Shown: positions 35,516 through 41,580 of the stretch, in pieces
Layout of the letters: every line of letters starts with the position of its first letter
How positions within the stretch are numbered: the first letter of the stretch is position 1
From: Pseudomonadota bacterium
GTDB lineage: Bacteria > Pseudomonadota > Gammaproteobacteria > Steroidobacterales > Woeseiaceae
Reading direction: 5' to 3'
Assembly: GCA_020027645.1 (NCBI GenBank)
Contig: JAHKKM010000007.1
Coordinates: forward strand, 1 to 41,580
Length of the DNA: 41,580 nt
The notes under the pieces: generated by a model
What the model was told of the DNA's origin: nothing
Databases searched by the model: none
What the model saw: the letters and a program-made list of their open reading frames with translations, nothing else
Program-made: the position numbers and the translations under genes

Positions 35516-36007
35516 ATGCAACAAACGCGTTCAGTAGAACTGGGAACCGGACTTTTCGTGTTGCTGGGCCTTGCGGCGTTGTTTTTCCTGACGACCCAGA
35601 CGACCGGCTCGGACACGTTTTCCGGAAAAGATTCATTCAAGGTCAGCGCGCGTTTCGAAAATGTCGGCAGCCTGAAGGATCGTGCGCCGGTTGCCATGGC
35701 TGGCGTCACCATCGGTCGTGTCGTGTCCGTGCGCTTTGATCCGGAGCAACTCAATGCCGAGGTCATTTTCGAGATCGACAGCCAGTACAAGCAGATTCCT
35801 GACGATTCCGATGCCAGTATTCTCACTGCCGGGCTACTCGGCAGCCAGTACATCGGCCTGCAGGCGGGTGGATCGGAAGAGTACCTGCAGGAGGGCAGCG
35901 AGATCCTGTTTACGCAATCAGCCATCGTTATCGAGAACCTGATCGGCAAGTACCTGTTCAAACAGGGTGCCGACAGTAGCGAGGAGGAAGAGGAGGAGGA
36001 AGAATGA
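35516..36007 (+). CDS. mlaD: Phospholipid-binding MCE protein MlaD, with a polyglutamate tail
   Basis: The 163-residue protein has one N-terminal TM helix (about 9-26) and a single MCE domain (about 37-120). The domain carries RFENVGSLKDRAPVAMAGVTIGRV and AGLLGSQYIGLQAG, typical of MlaD. Hexamers form a periplasmic tunnel that receives lipid from MlaC. It is somewhat short (E. coli 183) and ends with eight consecutive Glu (156-163). The GAG/GAA run encoding them is immediately before the mlaC start, which lies in the stop overlap (ATGA). RBS GAGGA precedes its own ATG. Confidence 0.95.
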   Translation: MQQTRSVELGTGLFVLLGLAALFFLTTQTTGSDTFSGKDSFKVSARFENVGSLKDRAPVAMAGVTIGRVVSVRFDPEQLNAEVIFEIDSQYKQIPDDSDASILTAGLLGSQYIGLQAGGSEEYLQEGSEILFTQSAIVIENLIGKYLFKQGADSSEEEEEEEE

Positions 36008-36651
36008 ACTACCCGACAATGGCGAGATATCTGTTGCCATTGGCGATTGCCTGGCTGTCCGTTGCTGCGCATGCACAGCAATCGCCCAATGACGTGATTC
36101 AGGAGGCGGCGGATCTTCTGGATAAGGCACTGGAGGGACGCAAGGAAGAACTTGCGGCCAACCGCGCGAAACTTTACGAGGTCATTAACGAGATCCTGCT
36201 GCCGCGTTTCGATCGCACCTATGCGGCGCAATTGGTGCTCGGGCCGCACTGGAAGACGGCAAGCAAGACTCAACGGCAGCAGTTTATCGATGCCTTCTAT
36301 CAAAGTCTGCTGCACAAATACGCCGATGGTGTACTCGACTACGACCAGAGCCGGGTCGAGATACTGCCATCTCGCGGCGATCAGACGAAGCCGCGCGCCA
36401 TCGTAAGAACCATGGTGCGCCTTGACGATGGCACCAAGGTGCCGGTCGATTACAACCTGGTAAAACGCGATGCCGGCTGGCTGCTTTTCGACGTGACCAT
36501 CGAAGGCATTTCCTATGTGCGGAATTTCCGCGTCGAAATGAATGCGGAAATTCAGCAATCCAGCCTGGACGCGGTAATCGCTCGGCTGCAGCGTGAAACC
36601 AGCGGCGAAACGCCGGCCAGCGAAACCCCTGAAAGTGAAACAGCTCAATGA
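36004..36651 (+). CDS. mlaC: Periplasmic phospholipid-binding protein MlaC
   Basis: The 215-residue protein has a Sec signal peptide ending AHAQQ (about residue 20) and a single Tol-Tol-type MlaC domain, with LVLGPHWKTASKTQRQQFIDAFYQ and VPVDYNLVKRDAGWLLFDVTIEGISYVRNFR. It ferries lipid between MlaA and MlaD. The last 20 or so residues are Ser/Thr/Glu/Pro-rich and look disordered, unlike the E. coli form. Its ATG is in the mlaD stop and its stop overlaps mlaB. Confidence 0.94.
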   Translation: MNYPTMARYLLPLAIAWLSVAAHAQQSPNDVIQEAADLLDKALEGRKEELAANRAKLYEVINEILLPRFDRTYAAQLVLGPHWKTASKTQRQQFIDAFYQSLLHKYADGVLDYDQSRVEILPSRGDQTKPRAIVRTMVRLDDGTKVPVDYNLVKRDAGWLLFDVTIEGISYVRNFRVEMNAEIQQSSLDAVIARLQRETSGETPASETPESETAQ

Positions 36652-36980
36652 GTCAATTCACCCTCGAGGACAAGGGCGAGGGCCGCTTTCTGCTCAGCGG
36701 CGACATGACGTTTCGTACCGCGGGCAAGATATTGCGTACAAGTGAAGCGATGTTCGAGCAGCACACGCGGATCGAGGTGGATCTCTCCGGTGTCAGCAAG
36801 ACCGATTCGGCCGGGCTCGCGCTGTTACTCGAATGGATTACCTGGGCGAATCACACCGTTCGCGAAATTCGCTTCGTCGGCATGCCGGAGCGGATCGACG
36901 CGATCGCCAAGACGACTGAAGTCGATCATTTGCTCAAACGTGGTGAACGCTGGGCAGGCTTCATCGAGGCGCCTGCCTGA
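36648..36980 (+). CDS. mlaB: STAS-domain protein MlaB
   Basis: The 110-residue protein consists of one STAS domain with a serine-bearing VDLSGVSKTDSAGLALLLEWI motif split around residues 45-65, as in MlaB and anti-sigma antagonists. MlaB binds MlaF and stabilises the ABC complex. It completes the MlaFEDCB operon. Translationally coupled to mlaC by an ATGA overlap. It is convergent with mlaA, 34 bases away, a gap holding two small inverted repeats (AGACCTGGGTCT and GCCTCTTGGAGGC) but no obvious terminator. Confidence 0.9.
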   Translation: MSQFTLEDKGEGRFLLSGDMTFRTAGKILRTSEAMFEQHTRIEVDLSGVSKTDSAGLALLLEWITWANHTVREIRFVGMPERIDAIAKTTEVDHLLKRGERWAGFIEAPA

Positions 36981-37014
36981 AGCTGGGCGAGACCTGGGTC
37001 TGGCCTCTTGGAGG

Positions 37015-37776
37015 CTATTCCGTACTCTCGTCATCGAGACCCTCGTCGTCGAGGAATTCCTCGTAAAAGTCATCGTCTTCCGGCGGATTGCCGTCATAGA
37101 TGCGGAACTTGCGATTTTGCAGATACGACTCACGAATTGTGAGGTATCTGTCAGTCGATCCTTCAAGCAAGTCTTCCGCGTCAAACAGGCGCTGGCGAAC
37201 GTCTACCAGACGAACCAGGTAGATTTTGTCCCTGACCGATGCATTGTCGTAGTACAACAATAGATCGCCCATGAAATTCAGCGGGATCAGGAAGGTGTCG
37301 CGCAAAGTGTGCGGCCCGAGTATCGGCACTACGACATAAGGGCCGTCCGGTACGCCCCACACGGCAGCGGTCTCGCCGAAGTCCTCATTTTCCTGCTCGA
37401 GGCCCATGTCAGTTGCAACATCGAGCAGGCCGCCGAGGCCAAATGTGCTGTTGGCCAGAAACCGTCCGGTCTCGCTGAATCCGTCCCCGACTTTTCCCTG
37501 CAGGAACTTATTGACAATGTTCAGCGGCGTGCGGAGATTCTGCGAAAAATTGCTGATGCCGGCACGCAAGGCCGGCGGAAACGCGGCCTCGTAACCCTTC
37601 GCCAGGGGCTTCAGGGTCACCTTGTCCAGACCGTCATTGAATCCGTGGAGATGCCGGTTCAAAGGCTCCCAGGGATCCGCGGCGGAACGCTGGTCGGGCG
37701 GCGCGGCAGGCTGCGTAGCACAGCCACAGGCCAACAAAATCAGGCAAAGACAGAATGGCAGACTTGCGGACGACAT
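37015..37776 (-). CDS. mlaA: Outer-membrane lipoprotein MlaA (VacJ)
   Basis: The 253-residue lipoprotein has a signal peptide with LLAC as lipobox (Cys17). Recognisable text: DPWEPLNRHLHGFNDGLDKV, FPPALRAGISNFSQNLRTPLNIVNKFLQG, STFGLGGLLDVATDMGL and VWGVPDGPYVVVPILGPHTLRD. MlaA forms a ring in the outer membrane and removes outer-leaflet phospholipid. The ATG at 37776 has GAGGCGAG upstream and is preferred to the TTG at 37806. The last 27 residues are extremely acidic (14 Asp/Glu), an unusual tail. It faces the mlaFEDCB operon. Confidence 0.94.
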   Translation of the reverse strand: MSSASLPFCLCLILLACGCATQPAAPPDQRSAADPWEPLNRHLHGFNDGLDKVTLKPLAKGYEAAFPPALRAGISNFSQNLRTPLNIVNKFLQGKVGDGFSETGRFLANSTFGLGGLLDVATDMGLEQENEDFGETAAVWGVPDGPYVVVPILGPHTLRDTFLIPLNFMGDLLLYYDNASVRDKIYLVRLVDVRQRLFDAEDLLEGSTDRYLTIRESYLQNRKFRIYDGNPPEDDDFYEEFLDDEGLDDESTE

Positions 37777-37806
37777 GACAGCTCGCCTCGTTCTTGTTTT
37801 TCGCAA

Positions 37807-37826
37807 GGGTAGCAGATTTGCTACCC
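37807..37826 (-). other. Perfect stem-loop between the BepA-type gene and mlaA
   Basis: GGGTAGCA (37807-37814) pairs exactly with TGCTACCC (37819-37826) around a four-base loop. It lies 13 bases after the stop of the protease gene and 30 before the mlaA start. No U-tract follows on either strand. It might be a weak terminator, an mRNA processing site, or a regulatory stem in the mlaA leader. Confidence 0.5.
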
Positions 37827-37839
37827 AAACTTCAGGGGT

Positions 37840-39327
37840 TCAGCTAAGTGATGGCGTGACCGGCCGGGTGCGCTGCAGTTGCTGCAATTGTTCCTCGGTC
37901 ATGAACTCCCTGATGAAATCTATCCGCGCCTCGAAGCGAATTCGCTGGATCTCATTGAGCTCCGGCACGCTCAGTGCGCGCTGCAGGAAAGTCACGCCGC
38001 CAACCAGGTCACCGATCATGAAGCGGTACTCGGCCATGTAGTAATTGGCCTCCGCTGTCTCGCCCGCTTCCTCAGCTGCGCGCGCGATCAGGCGCACCTG
38101 TTCGGGTGTGGGCGGCGTGTTGTTCAGCAGATCCAGCAGGATTTCGTGCGCGTACTTCGCGTTACCGAGTTGCAGCAGCGCCTCAGCATAGGACACGATC
38201 AGCGGAGTGTTGCGCGGAAACAGCTCACGGGCGCTCTCGAAGGTCTGGAGCGCCTCGTCGATTTGCTCCAGTGCAAGCTGCGATTGCGCAAGACCGATGT
38301 GATAGGGAATTACTTCCGGCTCGCGATTCATCAGTTCCTCGAACACGCGATTGGCTTTCAGGTGATCGCCATTCCGGGCATAGGCTACGGCCAGTCCGTA
38401 ACGCTGGGGGTCGGTCATGAATTCGTAGTTCATCCGTTCGAAGTAGGCGACGGCATCTTCGGACGTCTCCTGCCGTGAGACCAGCAGCCGCGCCCGCGCA
38501 ATACCGTAGGTTTTCGAATCATTGGTGCTGGCCGCCGGATACTCGCGAGCGCGGCCGCGTGCCTCGGCAATTCGGTCGCTGCTGACCGGATGGGTACTCA
38601 GGAACTCGGGCAACCGGTACTCGGCCGAACCGGAGCTTCGGGAAATCACTTCGAAAAAGGACGCCATGCCCTGCGGATCGAAGCCGGCATCCGCAAGCGC
38701 GGCGATGCCGATGCGATCGGCCTCGTACTCGTTGCTGCGCGTAAAATTGATTTGCGCCTGGGCCTGGGTTCCCTGGGCAACCGCGATAGCGCCCTGCATG
38801 GCGTCGCCGCCGGCACCGGCTGCTCCGGCGACAATGGCGCCGAGCATGATGGCCGTGCTTAACAGGCTTTGCCGCTGGTTGGCGTGCACGGCCCTGGCGA
38901 TATGACGCTGCGTAACATGTGCGATTTCATGTGCGAGCACTCCGGCGAGCTCGTCCTCACTGCGGGTTGCCTCAAGCAGTCCGGTATGCACGCCGATAAA
39001 GCCGCCGGGCAGGGCAAAGGCATTGATGGCGGGATCGTTGACGACAAAGAACGTGAACTTGTGGTCGCCATCGTTGGCGTAAGCGGCCACGCGATGGCCA
39101 ATTTCATTGACGTATTCGGTAATCAGCGGATCTTCCACCAGCTGTCCGCTGCCGCGAATGCTGTGCATGATGGCGCGTCCGATCTGGGCCTCATCCGATT
39201 TCGACAGGATGGCATCGGCGGGACTGCCGAGTTCCGGCAGATTTACGTCGGCCGCGAGTGCAAGCACCGGCACCAGCGTGGCGGTGGCCAAGGCAATGCG
39301 TATCTTGTAGGTAATAAGTCTGTTCAA
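37840..39327 (-). CDS. bepA: BepA-type periplasmic M48 metalloprotease with TPRs
   Basis: The 495-residue protein has a signal peptide ending ALAADV, an M48 protease domain, then a TPR region from about residue 270 to the end. The zinc motif is H133-E-I-A-H137, with the ExEAD glutamate at E200-E202. His246 in STHPVSSDRI corresponds to the regulatory His246 of E. coli BepA. BepA helps or degrades stalled outer-membrane proteins such as LptD. Length is the same as in E. coli. Its position next to mlaA supports an envelope-maintenance locus. Confidence 0.94.
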   Translation of the reverse strand: MNRLITYKIRIALATATLVPVLALAADVNLPELGSPADAILSKSDEAQIGRAIMHSIRGSGQLVEDPLITEYVNEIGHRVAAYANDGDHKFTFFVVNDPAINAFALPGGFIGVHTGLLEATRSEDELAGVLAHEIAHVTQRHIARAVHANQRQSLLSTAIMLGAIVAGAAGAGGDAMQGAIAVAQGTQAQAQINFTRSNEYEADRIGIAALADAGFDPQGMASFFEVISRSSGSAEYRLPEFLSTHPVSSDRIAEARGRAREYPAASTNDSKTYGIARARLLVSRQETSEDAVAYFERMNYEFMTDPQRYGLAVAYARNGDHLKANRVFEELMNREPEVIPYHIGLAQSQLALEQIDEALQTFESARELFPRNTPLIVSYAEALLQLGNAKYAHEILLDLLNNTPPTPEQVRLIARAAEEAGETAEANYYMAEYRFMIGDLVGGVTFLQRALSVPELNEIQRIRFEARIDFIREFMTEEQLQQLQRTRPVTPSLS

Positions 39328-39480
39328 TGTCGTTGGAATGAGCCGTGCCAGTCAATTCGGACCCGGAGTTACCCGTGTCGTTCCAATCATACCTGCTGCG
39401 GCTGGCCGGATGAGTGAATAAAGCGCCGCGGCGGCGTGTGGGATATTACATAAGCAACTGATATTGAAGCCAATTCTTTC

Positions 39481-39948
39481 TTAGCAATTCTTCACGGCCT
39501 CGAGCACTTCCCCGGCGTGGCCTTTGACCTTCACCTTGCGCCATTCGGCCCGCAACTTGCCGCTTGCATCGATCAGAAAGGTGCTGCGCTCGATTCCCAT
39601 GAACTTTTTGCCATACAGGCTCTTTTCCTGGATCACATCGAACTGCCGGCACAGGGCTTCGTCAGGGTCGGAGATCAATTGAAAGGGAAACTGGTGCTTG
39701 TCGCGAAATTTCTCGTGCGAAGCCAGGCTGTCTTTTGATACACCAAAAACTTGCGTGTTCAAGCGCCGGAACTTTGAGTGCAGGTCTCGAAACTCCTCTC
39801 CCTCGGTGGTGCAACCCGGCGTTGCGTCCCTGGGATAGAAATACAACACCACGTTGCTGCCGCGCAGTGCTTTCAACTGGATCGCCTGTCCACCGGTCGC
39901 CTGGCACTTGAAGTCGGCAACGACGCGGTTCAGCGCTGGTGCAGTCAT
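39481..39948 (-). CDS. bcp: Peroxiredoxin, Bcp/PrxQ family
   Basis: The 155-residue thiol peroxidase reduces hydroperoxides. It carries YFYPRDATPGCTTEGEEF with the peroxidatic Cys46. The position five residues on, where many Bcp proteins hold the resolving cysteine, is Glu51, so this is a one-Cys type or uses another cysteine (C15, C100 or C155). GVSKDSLASHEKFRDKHQFPFQLISDPD matches the family. Start at 39948 overlaps the gcvR-like stop (ATGA), so the two are coupled. Confidence 0.95.
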   Translation of the reverse strand: MTAPALNRVVADFKCQATGGQAIQLKALRGSNVVLYFYPRDATPGCTTEGEEFRDLHSKFRRLNTQVFGVSKDSLASHEKFRDKHQFPFQLISDPDEALCRQFDVIQEKSLYGKKFMGIERSTFLIDASGKLRAEWRKVKVKGHAGEVLEAVKNC

Positions 39949-40532
39949 CAGGATTTCACCGGCTCCAGGATGGAATCGATGTTCAGCTGGTCGCAGACCT
40001 CGAGGAACTCGTCCCGCAGATGCGCGATTGATAATGTTCCTGGCACGTTGATCGTCATTTGCATCGAGAACATCGGCGAGCCGGAGTGTGGTGCTGCGTA
40101 GCGGCGCGTCGCAAGATCGGCAATTTCGATGTTGCGGGCAGAGAAAAAGCTCGCGAGGCTGAACACGATGCCGGGCTGATCGAGGCACACGACGTCGACC
40201 CCGTAGGGCATGCAGTCAGGGCGCCCGGTACGCTGCCCGGTTTTTCGTATGGTGATTTCGAGATTGCTGTCTTTGGTCAGCTTGTCGAGTTCGGTCTGAA
40301 GCTTGGTCAGCGTGTGCCAGTTGCCGGAGATCAGCATCAACATGGCGAATTCGGCGCCAAGGGCCGTCATGCGGCTCTCCTCGATGTTGCCGCCGCAGTC
40401 CAGGATGACCCGGGCAATGTCGTTCACTACGCCGGCGCGGTCTGTACCAACCGCTGATAAAACAATTAGTTGAGCTATTTTCCCGGATTCTTCCTGAGGT
40501 TTTGGTCGATTGAAGATTACTGTCTTGTTCAT
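39948..40532 (-). CDS. gcvR: GcvR-like protein with two ACT domains
   Basis: The 194-residue protein contains two ACT-like domains: IAQLIVLSAVGTDRAGVVNDIARVILDCGGNIEESRMTALGAEFAML (split between strands) and a second around VDVVCLDQPGIVFSLASFFSARNIEIADL. It matches GcvR, which in E. coli antagonises GcvA to repress glycine cleavage genes. No gcv genes are in the window. It is divergent from dapA across 90 bases and coupled to bcp, the order found in E. coli (dapA-gcvR-bcp). Confidence 0.9.
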   Translation of the reverse strand: MNKTVIFNRPKPQEESGKIAQLIVLSAVGTDRAGVVNDIARVILDCGGNIEESRMTALGAEFAMLMLISGNWHTLTKLQTELDKLTKDSNLEITIRKTGQRTGRPDCMPYGVDVVCLDQPGIVFSLASFFSARNIEIADLATRRYAAPHSGSPMFSMQMTINVPGTLSIAHLRDEFLEVCDQLNIDSILEPVKS

Positions 40533-40564
40533 TGCTTTCTTGGCCTCGCTGGGGCCCTTTTTCC

Positions 40565-40593
40565 TTGCCAGCCCGTAGGGTGAACAGTAACAT
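40565..40593 (+). promoter_or_regulatory. Candidate sigma-70 promoter of dapA
   Basis: TTGCCA (40565-40570) matches five of six -35 bases and is followed after 17 bases by TAACAT (40588-40593), four of six. The dapA GTG is 29 bases downstream, with GAGGAG as ribosome-binding site in between. By-eye assignment. Confidence 0.5.
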
Positions 40594-40622
40594 CGCCGCC
40601 TTGTTTTAGGCGAGGAGTTGTT

Positions 40623-41504
40623 GTGTTCGAAGGTAGCCTCGTTGCCTTGGTCACGCCTTTCGATGCGCAGGACCGGGTCGATTATGAGGCGCTCGAACGG
40701 CTGATCGAGTTCCACGTACGCTCGGGCAGTGACGGGCTGGTGATCGCCGGAACGACCGGCGAGTCGCCGACCCTTCGCAAGGACGAGCATGCTGAGCTTA
40801 TTCGCACGGCCGCAGAGATGGCGGCCGGGCGACTGCCTGTCATCGCTGGCACCGGATCGAATTCGACCGCGCAGACGATTGACCTGTCGCTTGCGGTCGC
40901 CGATGCGGCGATCGACGCTTATCTCATGGTCGTGCCGTATTACAACAAGCCGGTACAGGAAGGCTTGTTCCGGCACTTTACGGCCATTGCCGATGCGGTG
41001 GACAAGCCGATCATGCTGTACAACGTGCCAGGGAGAACGGTGGCGGACCTGTTGCCGGAAACGCTGGCGCGCCTGTCGCGGCATCCTCGGATATTCGGCG
41101 TGAAGGATGCGACCGGCAACATCGGTCGACTGAAGGCTTGCCAGGCATTGATCGAAGCGGACTTCTGCTTTTACAGCGGTGACGACTTTACAGTGCTTGA
41201 TTTCATACTCGAGGGTGGCTCCGGCGTGGTGACCGTGAGCGGCAACGTGGCGCCGCGGCAGATGGTGAGCCTTTGCGAAGCGGCACTGGCGGGGAACCGG
41301 GAAGCGGCGCGACAGATCGACGCAACATTGCAGCCGCTGAACACGGCCTTGTTTATCGAGTCAAACCCTATCCCGGTGAAATGGGCGCTGGCGGAGATGG
41401 GCTTGATTCAGCCGGGCATACGATTGCCGCTGACGCCTTTTGCCAGCCAGTATCACGAACAGATGCGAAGTGCGATGAAGATTGCCGGTATCGGCACGGA
41501 GTGA
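40623..41504 (+). CDS. dapA: 4-hydroxy-tetrahydrodipicolinate synthase
   Basis: The 293-residue TIM-barrel enzyme condenses pyruvate with aspartate semialdehyde, the first committed step to DAP and lysine. Active-site residues are at the E. coli positions: T44 and T45 in AGTTGES, Y133 in MLYNVPGRT and the Schiff-base K161 in GVKDATG. The start is GTG at 40623, preceded by GAGGAG. It is followed by a lipoprotein gene in the place of bamC. Confidence 0.98.
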   Translation: MFEGSLVALVTPFDAQDRVDYEALERLIEFHVRSGSDGLVIAGTTGESPTLRKDEHAELIRTAAEMAAGRLPVIAGTGSNSTAQTIDLSLAVADAAIDAYLMVVPYYNKPVQEGLFRHFTAIADAVDKPIMLYNVPGRTVADLLPETLARLSRHPRIFGVKDATGNIGRLKACQALIEADFCFYSGDDFTVLDFILEGGSGVVTVSGNVAPRQMVSLCEAALAGNREAARQIDATLQPLNTALFIESNPIPVKWALAEMGLIQPGIRLPLTPFASQYHEQMRSAMKIAGIGTE

Positions 41505-41508
41505 ATGG

Positions 41509-41580
41509 ATGTCAGGATCAAGGATTGCAGTCTGCCTTGTTGTTGCAGCGATGCTCTGTGGCTGCGGCGGCAACGACACC
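41509..41580 (+). CDS. Start of a lipoprotein gene, probably bamC-like (partial)
   Basis: Twenty-four codons are visible before the window ends: MSGSRIAVCLVVAAMLCGCGGNDT. This is a short positively charged segment, a hydrophobic core and a lipobox-like LCGC, so the product is an exported lipoprotein. It starts four bases after the dapA stop. In gammaproteobacteria the gene after dapA is commonly bamC, a component of the outer-membrane assembly machine. That identity is by position only. An ATG at 41505 in another frame gives a non-signal sequence and is less likely. Confidence 0.6.
   Translation, partial: MSGSRIAVCLVVAAMLCGCGGNDT

Noticed and set aside
35392-36648. Long minus-strand open frame opposite mlaE, mlaD and mlaC
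   Set aside because: It contains a Ser run produced by the antisense of the MlaD glutamate codons and no family motifs. It is a shadow of the Mla genes.
36981-37014. Small inverted repeats between mlaB and mlaA as a bidirectional terminator
   Set aside because: Stems are only five base pairs with two to three base loops and no T-runs, too weak to call.
39423-39440. GC-rich palindrome CGCCGCGGCG after bcp as a terminator
   Set aside because: It is self-complementary, so the loop would have to consume the centre of the stem. The following TTTATT is short, and it lies about 50 bases from the bcp stop, closer to the bepA promoter area.
1-41580. Mobile elements, CRISPR arrays, tRNA or rRNA genes
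   Set aside because: No transposase or integrase frame, no regularly spaced repeats, no cloverleaf-like sequence and no rRNA segment was recognised. Coding genes cover nearly the entire window.

Overview
The window is a gene-dense stretch of bacterial chromosome with moderately high GC. The most likely source is a gammaproteobacterium. The evidence is the rplI-dnaB-alr order, the ypjD / ffh / rpsP-rimM-trmD-rplS neighbourhood, a gcvR-bcp pair next to dapA and a bamC-like lipoprotein start, hslR, and a full Mla lipid-transport set. The SUF operon headed by an Rrf2 regulator of the Xanthomonas type, together with TRAP transporter genes with a TatT lipoprotein, would fit the Xanthomonadales/Steroidobacterales/Woeseiales side of the class. 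That finer placement is an inference from gene content only. No phage, transposon, CRISPR, tRNA or rRNA was recognised, and no gap between genes exceeds 300 bases.

Layout. 1-3298 (+): end of a membrane protein, then rplI, dnaB, alr. 3323-7231 (-): a three-gene Ser/Thr phosphosignalling operon, made of a CHASE2-type membrane kinase, a PP2C phosphatase and a double-FHA protein. 7423-8766 (+): radA. 8794-9600 (-): ypjD-like cytochrome c assembly membrane protein. 9768-11957 (+): a metallo-beta-lactamase-fold phosphodiesterase-like protein and ffh. 12121-14112 (+): rpsP-rimM-trmD-rplS. 14211-17947 (+): TRAP transporter operon tatT-dctP-dctQ-dctM. 18054-19907 (+): sppA. 19924-22181 (-): kbl-tdh threonine catabolism. 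22227-25847 (+): hslR and putA. 25895-32685 (-): sufR-like regulator, sufBCDSUT and a SixA-type phosphatase, tightly packed. 32883-36980 (+): class I aldolase followed by mlaFEDCB. 37015-39327 (-): mlaA and a BepA-type protease. 39481-40532 (-): gcvR-like gene and bcp. 40623-41580 (+): dapA and the start of a lipoprotein gene.

How the genes work together. Most of the window is housekeeping: translation, replication, protein targeting, Fe-S assembly and envelope maintenance. The Mla genes form an almost self-contained locus, with the outer-membrane partner MlaA facing the MlaFEDCB operon and a BepA-like outer-membrane quality-control protease next to it. tdh-kbl and putA give routes from threonine and proline to central metabolism. 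The least conventional part is the kinase/phosphatase/FHA operon. It contains a writer, an eraser and a reader of Ser/Thr phosphorylation, with no secretion-system genes nearby and no obvious substrate other than possibly its own FHA protein. Coordinates use start codons chosen from ribosome-binding sites, coupling to upstream genes and family N-termini. Promoter calls are by eye and tentative.
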